A DNA stretch of 64,000 nucleotides, taken from Bilabrum cf. latius (Eukaryota; Bigyra: Bicosoecida; Bigyra; Bicosoecida). The DNA is taken from positions 496,001 to 560,000 of the forward strand of contig OZ237750.1 of NCBI GenBank assembly GCA_965178125.1, written 5' to 3'. The notes beneath the pieces were generated by a model. The model did not search any database. It saw only the letters and a list, made by a program, of their open reading frames with translations, and was not told the origin of the DNA. Made by a program: the position numbers and the translations under genes. Of the stretch, positions 35,701-48,891 are shown piece by piece (the first letter of the stretch is position 1; every line of letters starts with the position of its first letter).

Positions 35701-38700
35701 CCGGAACGATGTTTCCTGCCTGACCGAGTCCCTGGACACTGCCACTGTCAGAATTCTCTCCTCTAAATGACCTGCGCCGTGCACGTCTCGTTTGCTCGGC
35801 AACGGACGAGTCCCCGCTGCTCTCTCGGTTCTCGGAGCGCGAGTTGGATTCGATACCGTTGTTTTCGCGTGCACCTGATGCACGTCGCTGCTTCACGAAG
35901 GTTCCTGCGCGGAAAAGCGAACCCCCGGTGGAGCTTGCGCTGTCGCTGTCGTCGTCGCCAGCCACAACCGCTTCCAGGAGAACCTTCGCCTCTGCGTCCT
36001 GCGCATCCACAGCATGCATACCCCCCTTCGCCATGGCTGTCAAGAACGACTCAGGGCTGGCACCAGACGATTCATGAGCTAGATCCATCCCCAATTCCTG
36101 TCCATACCCGCTCTGAGTGGCCCCACCGTCTGTGCCTGCAGCAATGAGCGTCCCGGCAACAGTGTTGCCGCCCCCAGCTTTAGGCTAGTATGCTCCAGCA
36201 CCAGAGCCGCCAGCACCACCTTCTGAACTCCCTGTAGGGAAAAGCTGCCTTTCTACACCTGTGCCGTGCCCGAGCACAGGCTTCAAAGGGCTCTGCATCG
36301 GGGAAGGGGACGGCCGGGCACCCTCATTGGCTACGTGCTAAGCCAGAGGTCGTGCCCCTATCCTAGACAAGAGGCCCTGAGAGGCCGCGCGGTGAACAGC
36401 CTTGGGAACATCCGATGCACGGCGGCTGTCCTGACTGCCATTGCGGCGATTCCGTTGGGTCATGCTCCCTTTGCGTGACATGCTCCGCCGCATGCGTCTC
36501 GAACTACCGCTGCTCAAGGAACTGCTCTTGTTCTACTAGGACCCGCCCAGCATGCCCTGCGCCTTCCCCATAGACAACCGCTGCCACCGAGCCGACCGTC
36601 CGAATGCAGGAACAAGAACGGAGGAATAGAATCGAGCTGCGTGGGTCCGAAGTGGAAGTACCTGTACCCCCCTGTGGCTCCGGTCGATTTGGCGCTGCAT
36701 TTCTGCCGCGTCCTCGGGCGTCGCATCCTCGGTCAGCACAATGACCATCCTCGGGAGCATGAGGCCAAGCTCGAGCGGGGCGGCCATGCGCGACCCCATC
36801 GCTCCTTTGACGGGTTTGGGGCCTCCTTGGGCCCCCGAACCGTCATCTTTGCCCCCTGCATTCGCAATGTTCATGGTACCAAGCTCGAAGACCCGCGTCG
36901 CAGCGTCGCCCTCCTCTCCTCTCGCCGAGTCGCCCACAACACGGCGATGCCCCAGCCTCTTTGCAGGAGCCTACGGTGTGCCAAGACCTTTACCATTATC
37001 ATCTTGCTTCTTGTGGGTGACCTTGTTTTTCTTTTCTTGCTCTTCCTTCTCCTTTTCTTCCTTGCTTTTGGCTCCGCTGTCCTTCTTGTCAACCAAGTAC
37101 GCCTGGATTCGCTCACGGATTGTCTTTGCAATGGAGTCGAGCAATCCCAGCGCAACATCAACATCGGGCACATCGGTACACACGACAGCATCGAATATGT
37201 GGCCATCGTTCGTCACTGCACTCTGCAACTGCGAGGTACTCCACACCAGGGAAGGCACCACAGAGAACTCCTCGTCGATGACGTCGAAAGCGTCAAGCAT
37301 CCGCATTGGACGATGCTCGAAAGGCCCCAATAACACACCTTCTTTCCTCAGGTGCCACCGGTACAAATTGTCTACGGTGTTAAGCTCATCAAATCGCGGA
37401 TCCCACACATGCCGGGGCTCCTGCTCCCCGTTGCGGACCGCTGACTTCCTGAGCTGCAGGTAGTGTGAGGGCTCCACAACAAGAAGGGACTGCGGTGCAT
37501 CTGGTCTGGCCGCCATTGTCTCCATGATATGGTACCAATTCTAGTACGCTGATCTCCAGTCAGTGATCGGCGCACGTGGGATAGAAGACAAGGGCGGCTG
37601 AGGCGCCTGCCCATCCCCAAGCATTTGAGACGCGCTCACGCGGCGAGCCAGCAGCTTCTGCTTGGCAGTGGCGTTGCTGTCCGTAGGCAGACCAATAGAT
37701 ACGTTGGGATTAGCGCCTGTTACATCGCCAGATTGGCCAGGCAGCTCCCTGCGAAATGAGGTGGTGCGACGCGCCGCCGGGTGTTGCTGCTGCATGGCCT
37801 GGCTGGCTTGCTATAGTTGCTTCTGCTTGTCGTAAGGAGAGAGCGGCTTGGGCGGGCTACTATCAGCCCACATGCGCACACGCTCTCCTGCCTTTCGCAA
37901 GGACTCAACGTTATCTTCTTTGGCTAGTGTAAGGTCAAAGACGAGCATTGATGCACTCAGTAGCAGCTCTGCCCCTTCGCTTGGACCATCCCGCAGGCTA
38001 TGCCAGAGACCGGCCTCATTGCCGCGAGTCCCACTCAGCATGCCATAGCCGCGGCGTTCCAGGTGTGCGCCGTGGCTATCTTTCCCATGTCTCTACTGTT
38101 CTGGAACGCGCCCGTCAGACCCTTCCCTGTGTACCCGGCTATCTGCACGAGTCACCCTAGCAGCAGGCCCAGCGCGGCTTGTTGCAAGCACCCCAGCACC
38201 AGCAGCGCTACTACCACCAAAACTGGAACCACTGTGAGATAGCACGCCTCCGATTGGAGTATCTTGCGGAGACACGTGCCCTCTGTGAGCGGCCACAGCC
38301 CACGCGCCAGCTGCAGTGCTCTGCCTGGCCTGTTCCCACTGCTGCCGTGCCTGTACGTCGGGGTTTGGACCGAGTTCATCCAATCGTCGATTCGCCTAGG
38401 AGTGAGACAGGCATGGACTCACGACGCGCATGTGGCGCAGCATGGGGTGGACCATTCGATCTAGCCGATGCGAGTCAGCCAGCGGTCTTCTTAAGTTGCG
38501 CAAGCGGGTCCTTGTGGCTTCCATGGCGTCGCGGTCGGTTCTGGTCAGGCTGCGAGCAGCAGCACCACTGCTGTGACCGTGACGGTCACCGCCTCTCTGA
38601 CTTTCTCTGGCTGGCTCTCCCTGTGAGTGGCTTGCAGTGAGAGCCTGCGCCGATACGCCGAAGTAGTCTCTCGGCTTTGGGCCACCCCGGGTGCCTGCTT

Positions 38701-41700
38701 CCCTGATCGGGTCAAGCACGACAGATAGACCAAAGTCGATTAGCTTGCAATGGCCCGTTGCCTGTTGGCTGACCATGATATTTCCAGGCTTGATGTCTCT
38801 GTGCAGAATGCCACACCGATGACATGCTCCTACTGCTGCTATAAGCTACGCCATCACCACTTTGAGCGCGCGCGGCTTCAGCCGACGGCCGCCCTGCACG
38901 ACTGTACCAAGTGTGGAGCCTTCAATGAATTCAGTGATCAATGCAATACGATCTGGCATGGCAATTGCCAATCCTAGCTGCATGACGCCGGCATGTTTGC
39001 CTAGTGTACTCAGCGAGGTCGTCTCACCGCGAGTTTCATCACGGAGCGTCTGCTCACGCTGGAACTCCTTCAGTGCAGCATATGCCCCACTCCGGGTGTC
39101 AATGACTTGAAATACGCGCCCAAACGCCCCCGCGCCAAGTAGTCGAAGACGCTTTAGCTGCGCCAAACAAACCCCAGCCCAATGTGGGCCTGGCTTCCCA
39201 CTCGTGTCTTTTCGTTTGCCTCGAATACTACCCCATGCACGGCCCAACTGCATGTTGCGGAAACTGCCTCTAGATTGCATTGATTCAGATCGACTTCGAG
39301 TGGTATCCCTGAGCTGATCCACCACTACCTACGCGGGTTCTGGTTTTGAAGAGTACGTTGATTGCTTGTCTGCGGACCCGCCACTGTTGAGATTCGTTCC
39401 ATGGGTAGGTGGCGGCCGTAGAGCTCCGATCTCCATAGCGCTAGAGTCTGTCGCTCTGTCTACTCTCAGAAGCGAATCCTCGCCTGGAGCTTCTCCTTGT
39501 TGCTAAATAAAGGCAACGTGCAGTTCGCCACCCAATGCTACCTGCATAGCATCATGCACATGGTCTCTGTCAATCGATTGCCTGGCGACGGGTTGCATAG
39601 GGGCCGCAGGAGGCTGGCCCATCCTTGCATCCAAGACCTCCACAGACATGCGGACATGGCCAGAAGAAGAGTCTCCGCCCCTGGAACTTGGACCCGTGGA
39701 TCCGGGTGCATGCACCGAATCTGAGGCTCGCGACACAGAGTCAGCCACTGAAGCCGATGCTACCCCACGACTGCGGCTCCTGGGAGACTTGGATCCAGCG
39801 CCAGTAGATCCCGATCGGCTGTCTGACGTGCGATCATCAGCAATGGACTCGCCTCTACGTCTCATTTGTCCCTCGGGCGAGAATGGCGACTACATGCGTT
39901 CCCGGGCGCGGTCGCGGGCGTTGTGTCTCGCACCATTGGCGGCGGCGCTGGCTTTCCGCGCTTCTTCAGGAGACACGCCGAGAGCAATCAAGTAGAGATC
40001 GTGCAATATCCTTGTGGAGTAGGCGCCTGCTCGACCCCGAATATTGAGTCGAATCGACCGCATGAGTCGCTGTTGCTACGCAAACGCACGTTTTACAGTG
40101 TCAGCAGCAGCTGTGGCCTTTGTAGCCGCTGTACCGCCCTGGCTTGAGGGGGTGCTTTTGGACCCTGCCTTGCCACCGCTGTCGCTGAAATTGCCTGCCC
40201 CGTGCGATGCACCGGGCAACTCATCCTCTCGTTCGCCTGCATTGAACGGATCACCCATCAACTGGTCAACATTTTGCACCACGGAAACACCACCCGCGCC
40301 ATGCTTTGCACCGGCTTGGCCTTGCTCATCACCACCCCCTGCTTCTCCTAGAGAGCTATCATCGCTGCTTGAGTTCACATCATCAGATGGCATGATGCGA
40401 AGGTTTTGCAAAGCTGCCATTGGCCCCGTCTGGATCGAATTGCTGCCCGCACCATCGTCACCCTGTCCCAATCGGTCGCCTTCAGCGAGGTCAGCAGCTC
40501 TTGCTGCTGCATCTGCCGCATCAGCCCCGCTCCGGTACTGCCGTCCCACGGAATGAGGCGCCTGCATTCCACCTTGTCCAGTAGAAGGGCCAGACCAGCT
40601 GGGCCCAAGCCTATCCTTGTTGGCTTCTAGCAGTCTCTTCAAGGCCTATTGGCTCCATTGTGGGGACACCTCGATGGGGAACAACTCCTTGAGGGCTTGT
40701 CGCGCCCAGCCCGTTTCCTTCCGAGCTTCTCGAGACAGCGCAACCACCGACTGGTCTGGCCGTACGGCTGTACCAGCAGCAGCTGCGAGTGCCGAGGCAT
40801 TCCGCAGAGTGGTCCCGAAAGCATCCCACGACTGTCCATCGGCCCCGGCAGTGCCAAGCACTACGGACCCAAAGTGTACTGCAGCAGACAGGGCAAGCCT
40901 TGCTTTGAGTCTCCTTTCCATGAGCTGGATGCGACCCATCGCCGTGGCAATGGAGGTGAGGGCGTGTAGAACTGCGCTGTACTGATGGCGCTGCTGCTCG
41001 GCCTCCTGCACACCAACCTGTCCGTGTCTTCGCATCATGGCTTGCAGCATCTACACCCTTGTGCTCTTGGGCTGTTCATGATCGAAGAACACGGTCATCT
41101 AGAAGCTGTGCACGTGGACGCGGTATCCACGGCGAGATGATGGGTGCTTGAACCGCCTGCTACTAGACGATGACAGCGGAGCATTGGCGACTCGGTTCAC
41201 CACCCTTCTTGCATGGCGCCTTCCCGTCTACTATCCAAACTATGACCCGCTGCCGTGTCGGCTTTGGCTGTGACTTCGACCCGTGTCGCTGTCAGAGTCA
41301 GATACGGCGGCATACAGCTCTGAGCCAAGTGCTTGCGCCTGAGCTGTCGTTCCAACGTACTCCTCGTCACATGCCTGCTCCAACACTGCAGCGACAGCCC
41401 GTGTCAGCCGAAAGAGATCTACTGCTCCCATGATGGAATCTAGCATCTGGACGACTCGAAATCGCACTGAGAGGACCGCAACTTGCCTTCGCGGCGCAAG
41501 AACCACCCTGCGTTGCACAGCTAGCAGCTACATCTCGCGACGTAGCTGCCTCGCCTGCATGACCATCTGACCAGAGGCCACATGCTGGGCTTGCTGCCTG
41601 CCACCAGTCACCCCAACCACCACTGAGGCCCCAATGCTCCCATGCTAGGCGCCTCTGCCGTTGGAAGCTTGCCGCTGCGCAGCACCCAGCCCGTTGTAAA

Positions 41701-44700
41701 GCGAGTCATCGCTCGGAGGAGGCCAAGCGCCGTGCTGCTCCAGCATTGCACGCTACTCTGCCTACTCATGCTCAGCGAGGTTAGCATCCAGCTCAGATAG
41801 CCTGATACGACTAAGCAGAGGACGAGGCACGATCCGCTGGACCACCTTAGCGATGGCAAAGGTGCGCTTCACCATGCGGTGCTGCAAATTTGCCAGTGCT
41901 TCCATGATACGGTCGCCCACGGATAGCAGCACGATGTTTCGCTCTTGCTGTAGCATCATGATCACGATTACGGCAAGAATGAACTGCACGGCCGTGATAA
42001 AACGTTCGCTGTCTGATGTGTCCAGTGCGCCGGCTACAGACTGTCTGCAATCGATCACCGAAGCGGCAACCTCATCCCCGACTAGGAATTCGTGCCCGAC
42101 TCTCGTGCTCATCAACCAAGCAACAAAGAAAGCCGCCGCACAAAACGGAATCCCGACTCCCAAGCGCAAATAGAGCCCGGGGCGGTACACTGAATGCAGA
42201 TCGCCGGCGTAGATAAGAGCGACCATAAAGAGGAAGAGAGCTCCGGTCACAATGGCCAGCATCTCGTTTGTTAAATGCATCATGCAACCGATGTCAGGGT
42301 CCCCATAAAGCTCTCTAGCAGAGTTAAGTCCCATTCCAAACACAAGAGCTGCCGCCACCAGGTTGATAAGCACTTGCAGGAAGCCCCTCTCGCTATCAGT
42401 CGTAATGAGAGCATACTTGATCTTCTCGTCCATAGTGCGTTTGACGAGTGTGCCTGCAAACACTCCACAGATGACCACACCGATAAAGAGGAAGGCAGAC
42501 ATGTGGTCAAACACCCGCGAAACTGCCTCAGCACCCGATAGAGTGGAAGCGGATTTCGCCTGGAATCCAACCCGAATCAATCTGCCGATCACATCTACGA
42601 CGCTAAAGATTCCGAGGTAACCAAGTGGCCACGGACCCTGCATCAGCCTAGTAATTGGCTATCTCCGCACGGCAAACCGGCCAAGGTACCTGGCGAAATT
42701 CTTCCCGTGGGTGGCGACTTGCAGCGCCGGATCCTTGCTATCTTCGGAGGCATTGTCCTCGATCCTTCGATTGCGGCGCAGCTTCGACTGCAACGATGCA
42801 GACGTAGAGGCTGAAGACACACTAGCCATATCATCATCGAAACCCTCCTAAAACTCAGCCTACTCATCGCTGGCGTAGCCACCAGCAGATCCACGCGGCA
42901 CACCAGCCGGGAACTCCGCATCTGACTCTGGTCGCCTTCGTGTTCGCCTGTCTTGCTGTTCGGTTCCTGTATCCGGTAAATCTTGAGAAGCATGCCGCTT
43001 GAGAGTGCCGGCCTTGGAGCCGCCCCGCTCGTGTGCCGGTAAGCCTTGCGTTGCAGCCGCAACAGCTGTGACTGGCTGCAAGTTGCCAGCCATGAAGGCA
43101 CCGCTCTGGTCGTTAGCGTTGTGTCGACCAGCGGGGGTTTCAGTATCAATTGGGTTCTAATCGCCATTGTCATCTTGGGCCCTGCTGCTAGCCTTTGAGT
43201 CATTTTGCCCTAGCATTGCCAGCAAATCTGGCATGAGCTCGCTTGAGTCCATCCCCTACCCACCACTACGACCCGAATTGCTGCTGTCCCTGACAATTTC
43301 ATAGCCCATGACGCCCGCGGTGTCATCTGCTTCCATCATTGAGTCTCCACCATGCGCTGTACCAGCATGAATGTCTTGTGTCGAATGGGCGGCACCCGTT
43401 GCGACCGAAGATCCTTCAGGTACGACTGCGGCGCTGCCCGTGGCCAAAATCCTCGATCCGTATGGCTAATCCAAAGCACCAACTCGAGCTCCAGCAGAGT
43501 TAACAACTTTCCTTCCACCTTGCATGCTTCTCGCAGCTCCGAGGCTCTTCGCGCGACCATTTCCTGCCGACCGACCTCGAGCCTCATTGCGAACCTTCGA
43601 TTTCTTCTGCTTCCGACTGTCCATGTGCCTGCCAATGTGTACCAGCAGCCCAGTCTCGAAGCCCTTCTTAAGGTGTGGCAGTCCTAATCCTTTCTTCCTC
43701 CTCTCGGCGCGCTCCTCGGGTAAGAGCACCCGGATCTGGCCCCTTCGATGGCTGCGGCTACGAGACTGCGTGCGGCCGGCCGCGCCACTAGAATGCATGC
43801 TGGCAGCGCTGGTGCTGTGGTCAGGACTTCCATCGACCCCTCCCTACCGTAAGTTGCCTGAAACGTTCTTAAGCTCGCTTGTGCGCACTCCAGCCACAGT
43901 GAGCAAGCTCTCAAGGTGGCCCAGCACGTCGCAAGTATCCGTTGAGAGGGCGCCGTCACGAGGAGGCACATACGGCATTCCGTGTCTTAGGGCAGCATCT
44001 CGCTTTTGTCTCAGCATACGAGACGTGTCCGCGCTGCTAGTCTTGGAACCAGAGTCGGAGTCACCCTCGGCACCCCAGTCATCTGTGTCCGAATCCCCCG
44101 CCGATTCCGGTCCCCTAGAAGCTTCGCTATCACCCGCCAGACCTAGGTGTGGTTTTGGAGCTCTGCCTTGAGAGGCCGACATTACGCCAGGCCTGGAAGT
44201 TGTGCCTCTCATCCGGCTTCTAGTCTCACTTGAGACCGTGTAACGATCGACAAAAGAGCCCGTGCTAGCCGTGTCTGCACGCAACAGGGCAGATGCCGTG
44301 TCAATACCTCCCCGGCCTCGCACTCCAGACCTGCCGCCACTTCCTACGTCTCTCATGGCCTCTTCAAGTCGCCTCTCTACAGCATCCAGCTATGCTGGCG
44401 TGTACAACATGTGCGCAGGCCGACTGTGTGGCACAGAGTAGTAGTGTGTGGACGTCACGGTAGACCCAAAGGCAACTGCCTCCAGAGGCATTGGTTTCTT
44501 GTGACAGGCCGACAGCAGGTCCTTTGCAACTTTACGAATGTGCTGGCGCTTGTGCCAGACGTCCCGCCGGGCTGCCTGTTGCTGCTGGTCTCGCTTTGCA
44601 TCTCCAGTCATACCTGCGGGTGTCGCTGAGAGACCAGCTGCGTCGTAGCTGACTCCCCAAGTCGAGGGACTCTGCAGCCTCTCGAGAGCTCTGGCTGACA

Positions 44701-47700
44701 TGCTAACGTGCGCGCCATATGATGCCAAGGTGATTGCTTCAGTCGCCCCGTCACCAAAAACGCTCCATCGATGCGCCGAGCCGCTGCTAGATAGGAAGCC
44801 GCAAACGGTCTTGGAGCCCTGCGCAACCCCGGCGCCCAGTCGCACCTTCACTCCGGGTTGGATCAGACCAGCTACCGACTGATCTCGCACGTACCACGAG
44901 GCTCGCACCGCCAACTCCAATGCAGCCGCCAGGTTAAATGGGCCTGCAGCGTCAGAGCTACGGGGCACAAGCTCGTCCTTCGCCAGCAGATCCTGTGATC
45001 CACCGGCGTGGCCTCCTCCTTCTTTTCCTGCAACGTGAGCATCGCGCTGCCGCAGTCCCCCAGGCATCTCCTGTCCACTAGCTGCCTACCCGTTCCTCGC
45101 AGCCCCCTGAGTCGTTCTCTTTGCCTCATCTGAGGACTCGAAGGCAGCATCTCCGCGCTTGGCGCCGCTGCCATGGTCTGCTTCCGACGGCTGGAACGAC
45201 GTGTCCGTGCCCATGGTGTTCATGCTGCTGTCGATGCCACCATCGCCGGTGCTGCCGCCCGCTCTGCGCTCTGAGAGACCTCGCCGGAATATCTTGGAAT
45301 CAGTGCCGTGCACCGCGATGATCACATCTTGACCAACAACACAAAGTGTGGTGGTCTTCTGCCGATACTTGGGTAGCCGCAACACCTTTTCGATCGTGAC
45401 GAGGGCGGCTAGCACCGCACCGGCCCTGAGTTCGTCTCTCTAAGCCTAGCGGTTGAGTTCCGCCTGCCTTGCCGAGGACACATTCCCAGATACCCGGAAA
45501 CTGCCATTCCCTGCCAGTGCCTGCTGGTCCGCATCTCGAGAGGCCAGCTGCAGCGCACCAGTTGAAACGGGGTCCCGGCTTGAGGGAGCCTGCTTACCGG
45601 TCCGCTTGCTTACCCTGTGGGCATCCGGAGCTCCCAGAGCCGCCCGCTACCTCAGCTCCTTGCGTGTGTCTCTCCGAGCGGTGACACCGACAGCAACCGA
45701 GCTGTCCACGCTATCGTCGCTCCCAGGCAGGCGGCCACCCTCCTAGTCGGAGTTGTCGCTGCGGTTCCCAACCCAGTCGCTGTCGCTGCTGGCTGTCGAC
45801 TATCCCCGCCGGTGTGTTCCGAGCTGTGCTCCATGCCGCTACACAGATCGCCCGTCGCGACCGCGCTGTCTGTGACTGCTCTTGCCACCGCTTTCGTTTA
45901 CCTGATCTTGAAATCGAAGCACGCGCCGGTCAGTGGCTCCTTTGGGACGGCCGCTGCTCCTTGATCCACCGCCTCTTGAGCCCGACTGCTGTCCAGCTGA
46001 GGTCCTCGACCCGTCCGAGGACGTTTGCTTGCGACCTAATTCGCCGTGTCCTATGACGGTGTCTCGGCCTCGCTTGGCCTTAACCTGCACGTAATCTTCT
46101 CCGATGCCACCGAAAGTGAAAGAGCCCCTGCTGCCGCGGGTGCGTGAGAGTCCGCGGCTGGCATTCGGTCCCTCGCCCCCCTCGTCACTGACCTCTACAT
46201 GAATCCGAATTGCTAGCAGCGCAGTGGTGTCCTCCAACTCAACAGCTGACGCGCCACTGTGCAAAAGCCGGAGGGCAAACGGGGGCATCTGCAGACGGGC
46301 CGTGAGAGCCACCAAATCGTGGTTGCTCTGGACGTCCTGCACTGCCGCCATGCAGCTTTCCACGCGCTTGCGGACCGAGGACCCAAGAGCGCTGCGAGCG
46401 TCCATGAAAACGAATGCAATCATGTACCAAGGCGCGACGAACAGGGCGACACTCACAAAGATCGCTGCTAAATTTGCGCCCTGCGGCGTCACAAAGTCGT
46501 CCATTCCAATGGCCGCGGCAAATACCAGCACCCATGTGATGTAAGCGAGGCACATGATGTTGTACACCAAGTACGTCAGGGGCACATGGAGCACCGAAAC
46601 TGCCATGATGGTAACTGGAGCTGTGTACGCGATCACGAAGACGCCCTCTCCGGGGAATCCATTTCCCAGATCGATTGCAATGGCGAACAGCACGGATGCC
46701 GCAGCCACGGGGAAGAGTATCCACTGCGCTGCCTCCATCTCGCACCCTCCACCGCTACCGTTTGGCTTCCACCCCTCACGTCTATGGCCGTTTTCACGCG
46801 AGAGTGACTTAGCGGGCGCAGGGCCGGAGCCAATCCGGTGCACACTGTTGGAAGACTGGGAAGAACTATTGTCCGAGAGCAGGCAACCGGCGGGAAGGCA
46901 GGAACACACGCGGATCCTCGCAAATTGCATGCGCTCGCAGCATCCCGGGGCGACGCGAAGCTCATCACTCCGACGGATAAGCTCTGCAACTTCTCGGCGG
47001 CGCCGCGCATCCACCTCTGCTTCGTACGCCTCCGCCTCGCTGCCTCGGCGCATGCGCCAGCTGTGGAGTGCAGAGGATCCGCTCCGGCTGCTGCCTGCAG
47101 TCCGGGTGCGTCCTGGCCTCGTAGCACCGGAGCTACTCGCTCCTGTGCTGCTGGAGGCTACGACTGGTTTGCCTCTTTGCATCCCCCCGTGCCCGTCTTT
47201 GACTTTCTTGTCGGGGGCATAGGACACAGATGCGTCCGATGGGTGGTCCTGCTAGGAAAACATGCTATCCAGCATGCTGTCCTCGGAGTCGGTCGAGGAA
47301 GCAAATCGACCTTCGTCGTCGCCACCTGCGAGCGCGTCGTAGCTGTTACTCTCTGGGGCGCCCCTACTGCTCGTGAATCCGGCCTGGCTGCCTCCAGTCG
47401 CGCTTGCGGCGGCAAGCCTGCGCCTGCGCTGGTTCGCGGAATTACCTTCCGTTCCACCGCCACTGCCGCTTGTTGGCGCCAGTGCTGGGATGTCGCCCGG
47501 CTGGGTACGTGTACTACCAGCGACGTGTGCGTTGCTGTCTCTGCCGGCCGCACGCTGAAGCTCAGCGATCCGAGCAAGGCTGACATCGCGCAGCACCCTT
47601 CGCTCTGCAGCGACGTGACTGGAGATCCTGTCGTCCCTCGTCAGGACCCATTCTTCCAGCCACGGTTTCTTGTGAGACGCTAATATGGCTCTTGATGTGC

Positions 47701-48475
47701 CAGAGACTAGCTGTACCCTCAGCAATATTAGCGTAACCACCAACCAAGCCAGCCCGCAGAGCACCCCGACAGCCTGGGCAAGGCTAGGGCTCTCCCGAAA
47801 CAGCGGTCCAGTCGACGGGACAGGATCACTGTAGGACTATATTGGCACTGGAATGTCGGAAGAGTTCGATATGATAGTCTAGTTGAGTCCTGCAGCGGCG
47901 GTTGACTGTGGGCTTGGCTCGAATCGGCCCCAGTCCATGCGCTCCTCGTACATGACTCTGTCGAACAAGAGCAAGCTCTGGCGGTGGCGAAACGTGTACG
48001 GTAACGCTAATAACCACAGAATTAGCACCGGCATAGCAATTTGTAATGCTATCGGTGGCAAAGAGTACTCCAAAGGTCCGGTGAGTACGGCCGTCTGGTT
48101 GCGACAGCAAGCAGTTCCGATTCGAACGTCCCTCTGAGCAATACCTCCATCATCTGCAATGAAAAAACAGTTTACAATTATTTCATTCAATGCGCTTCAT
48201 GATGAGCGCTCTATCGGGGATATACAAGTGCTGACACGATGTCGGCTGGGTCTCTCACCAATGAGCTCGGCGTACACACGCTGCATCCAAATGGCCATAG
48301 CGTGCGGATCTTCCCAGACAGGCATGCGAGGAGCGTGACCTATATCATCCGCTTGTTCGTCAACAGATGATACCTGCACAGAGCGGCTGCCGGTTTGAGT
48401 GCCTCGTTGGTCGCGTCGCATAAGACGCCGGAGAAGCTCGACCCCGTTTGTTCTGGTAGCGGCAGATGCTTCCAT
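32798..48475 (-). CDS. Giant membrane protein: two TM plus cyclase-like modules and a split protein kinase
   Basis: Exon 1 is 48475-48259 and exon 2 is 48153-32798, with a 105-bp intron (GTGAG to ATTGCAG). 5190 aa, stop TAA at 32798. I followed the frame through the gaps between its open fragments; only TAG interrupts it. Order: TM helices (about 98-215 and 547-650); a class III nucleotidyl-cyclase-like region split by inserts (about 680-1230; TTTLCVVGQDVIIAVHG, VKVRLGAGVAQG, WSVFGDGATEAITLASYG); a second TM block (about 1910-2200); a second cyclase-like region (about 2298-2540; VHFGSVVLG, DAFGTTLRNASALAAAAG); then a Ser/Thr kinase (LLGAGAFGRVF, Lys 3101, HRDIKP at 3190, DFG at 3212, GSPHYLAPE ending at 4516, RHPFF near 4606). 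The usual cyclase metal aspartates are not evident, so those parts may be regulatory. The kinase resembles AGC/MAST-Greatwall/Rim15. Likely a membrane sensor with kinase output; this is inference. The main doubt is whether it is one gene. Confidence 0.72.
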
Positions 48476-48891
48476 AATACACAAGTATTTAGCTCGAGAC
48501 AATCTTGAGAAAAAATTGGCACTGAGAGAGTTGGGAGGTCAATCTGTTTGTTCGCGTGTGGGCGAGTAATTATTCTTAGCTTCATCTTCATTGATTGAAA
48601 CGGTCGCTAAAAAAACAAAGCACTCAGATGCACAGCAGGGTGCTTCCGTTGCGTTCCACATGAGTATACGACGTTGTAGAGCACATGGTAACTTACATCG
48701 GGGCCAGCAGCAAGTGAAAGCGCAGCGCACGCAGCCGACTTTTGCAACTGCCGCAGCCGGTTGCAACCAGTAGGATGTTGAACTTTCAAGAAGAAGATTA
48801 AAACCAGTAGATCGCCGCCGCGGATCTCGTGTTGCACGTGCGGGCCTTGGGAAGCATCCGACTCACACCTGTCTCTCAAGCAGAGTGCTCG
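48476..48891. other. Upstream region of the giant gene, nothing else recognised
   Basis: 416 bp between the giant gene start and the end of the TmcB-like gene, both on the minus strand. AT-rich near 48490-48620. It presumably holds the giant gene promoter and the 3' end of its upstream neighbour. No coding frame was accepted. Confidence 0.35.
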
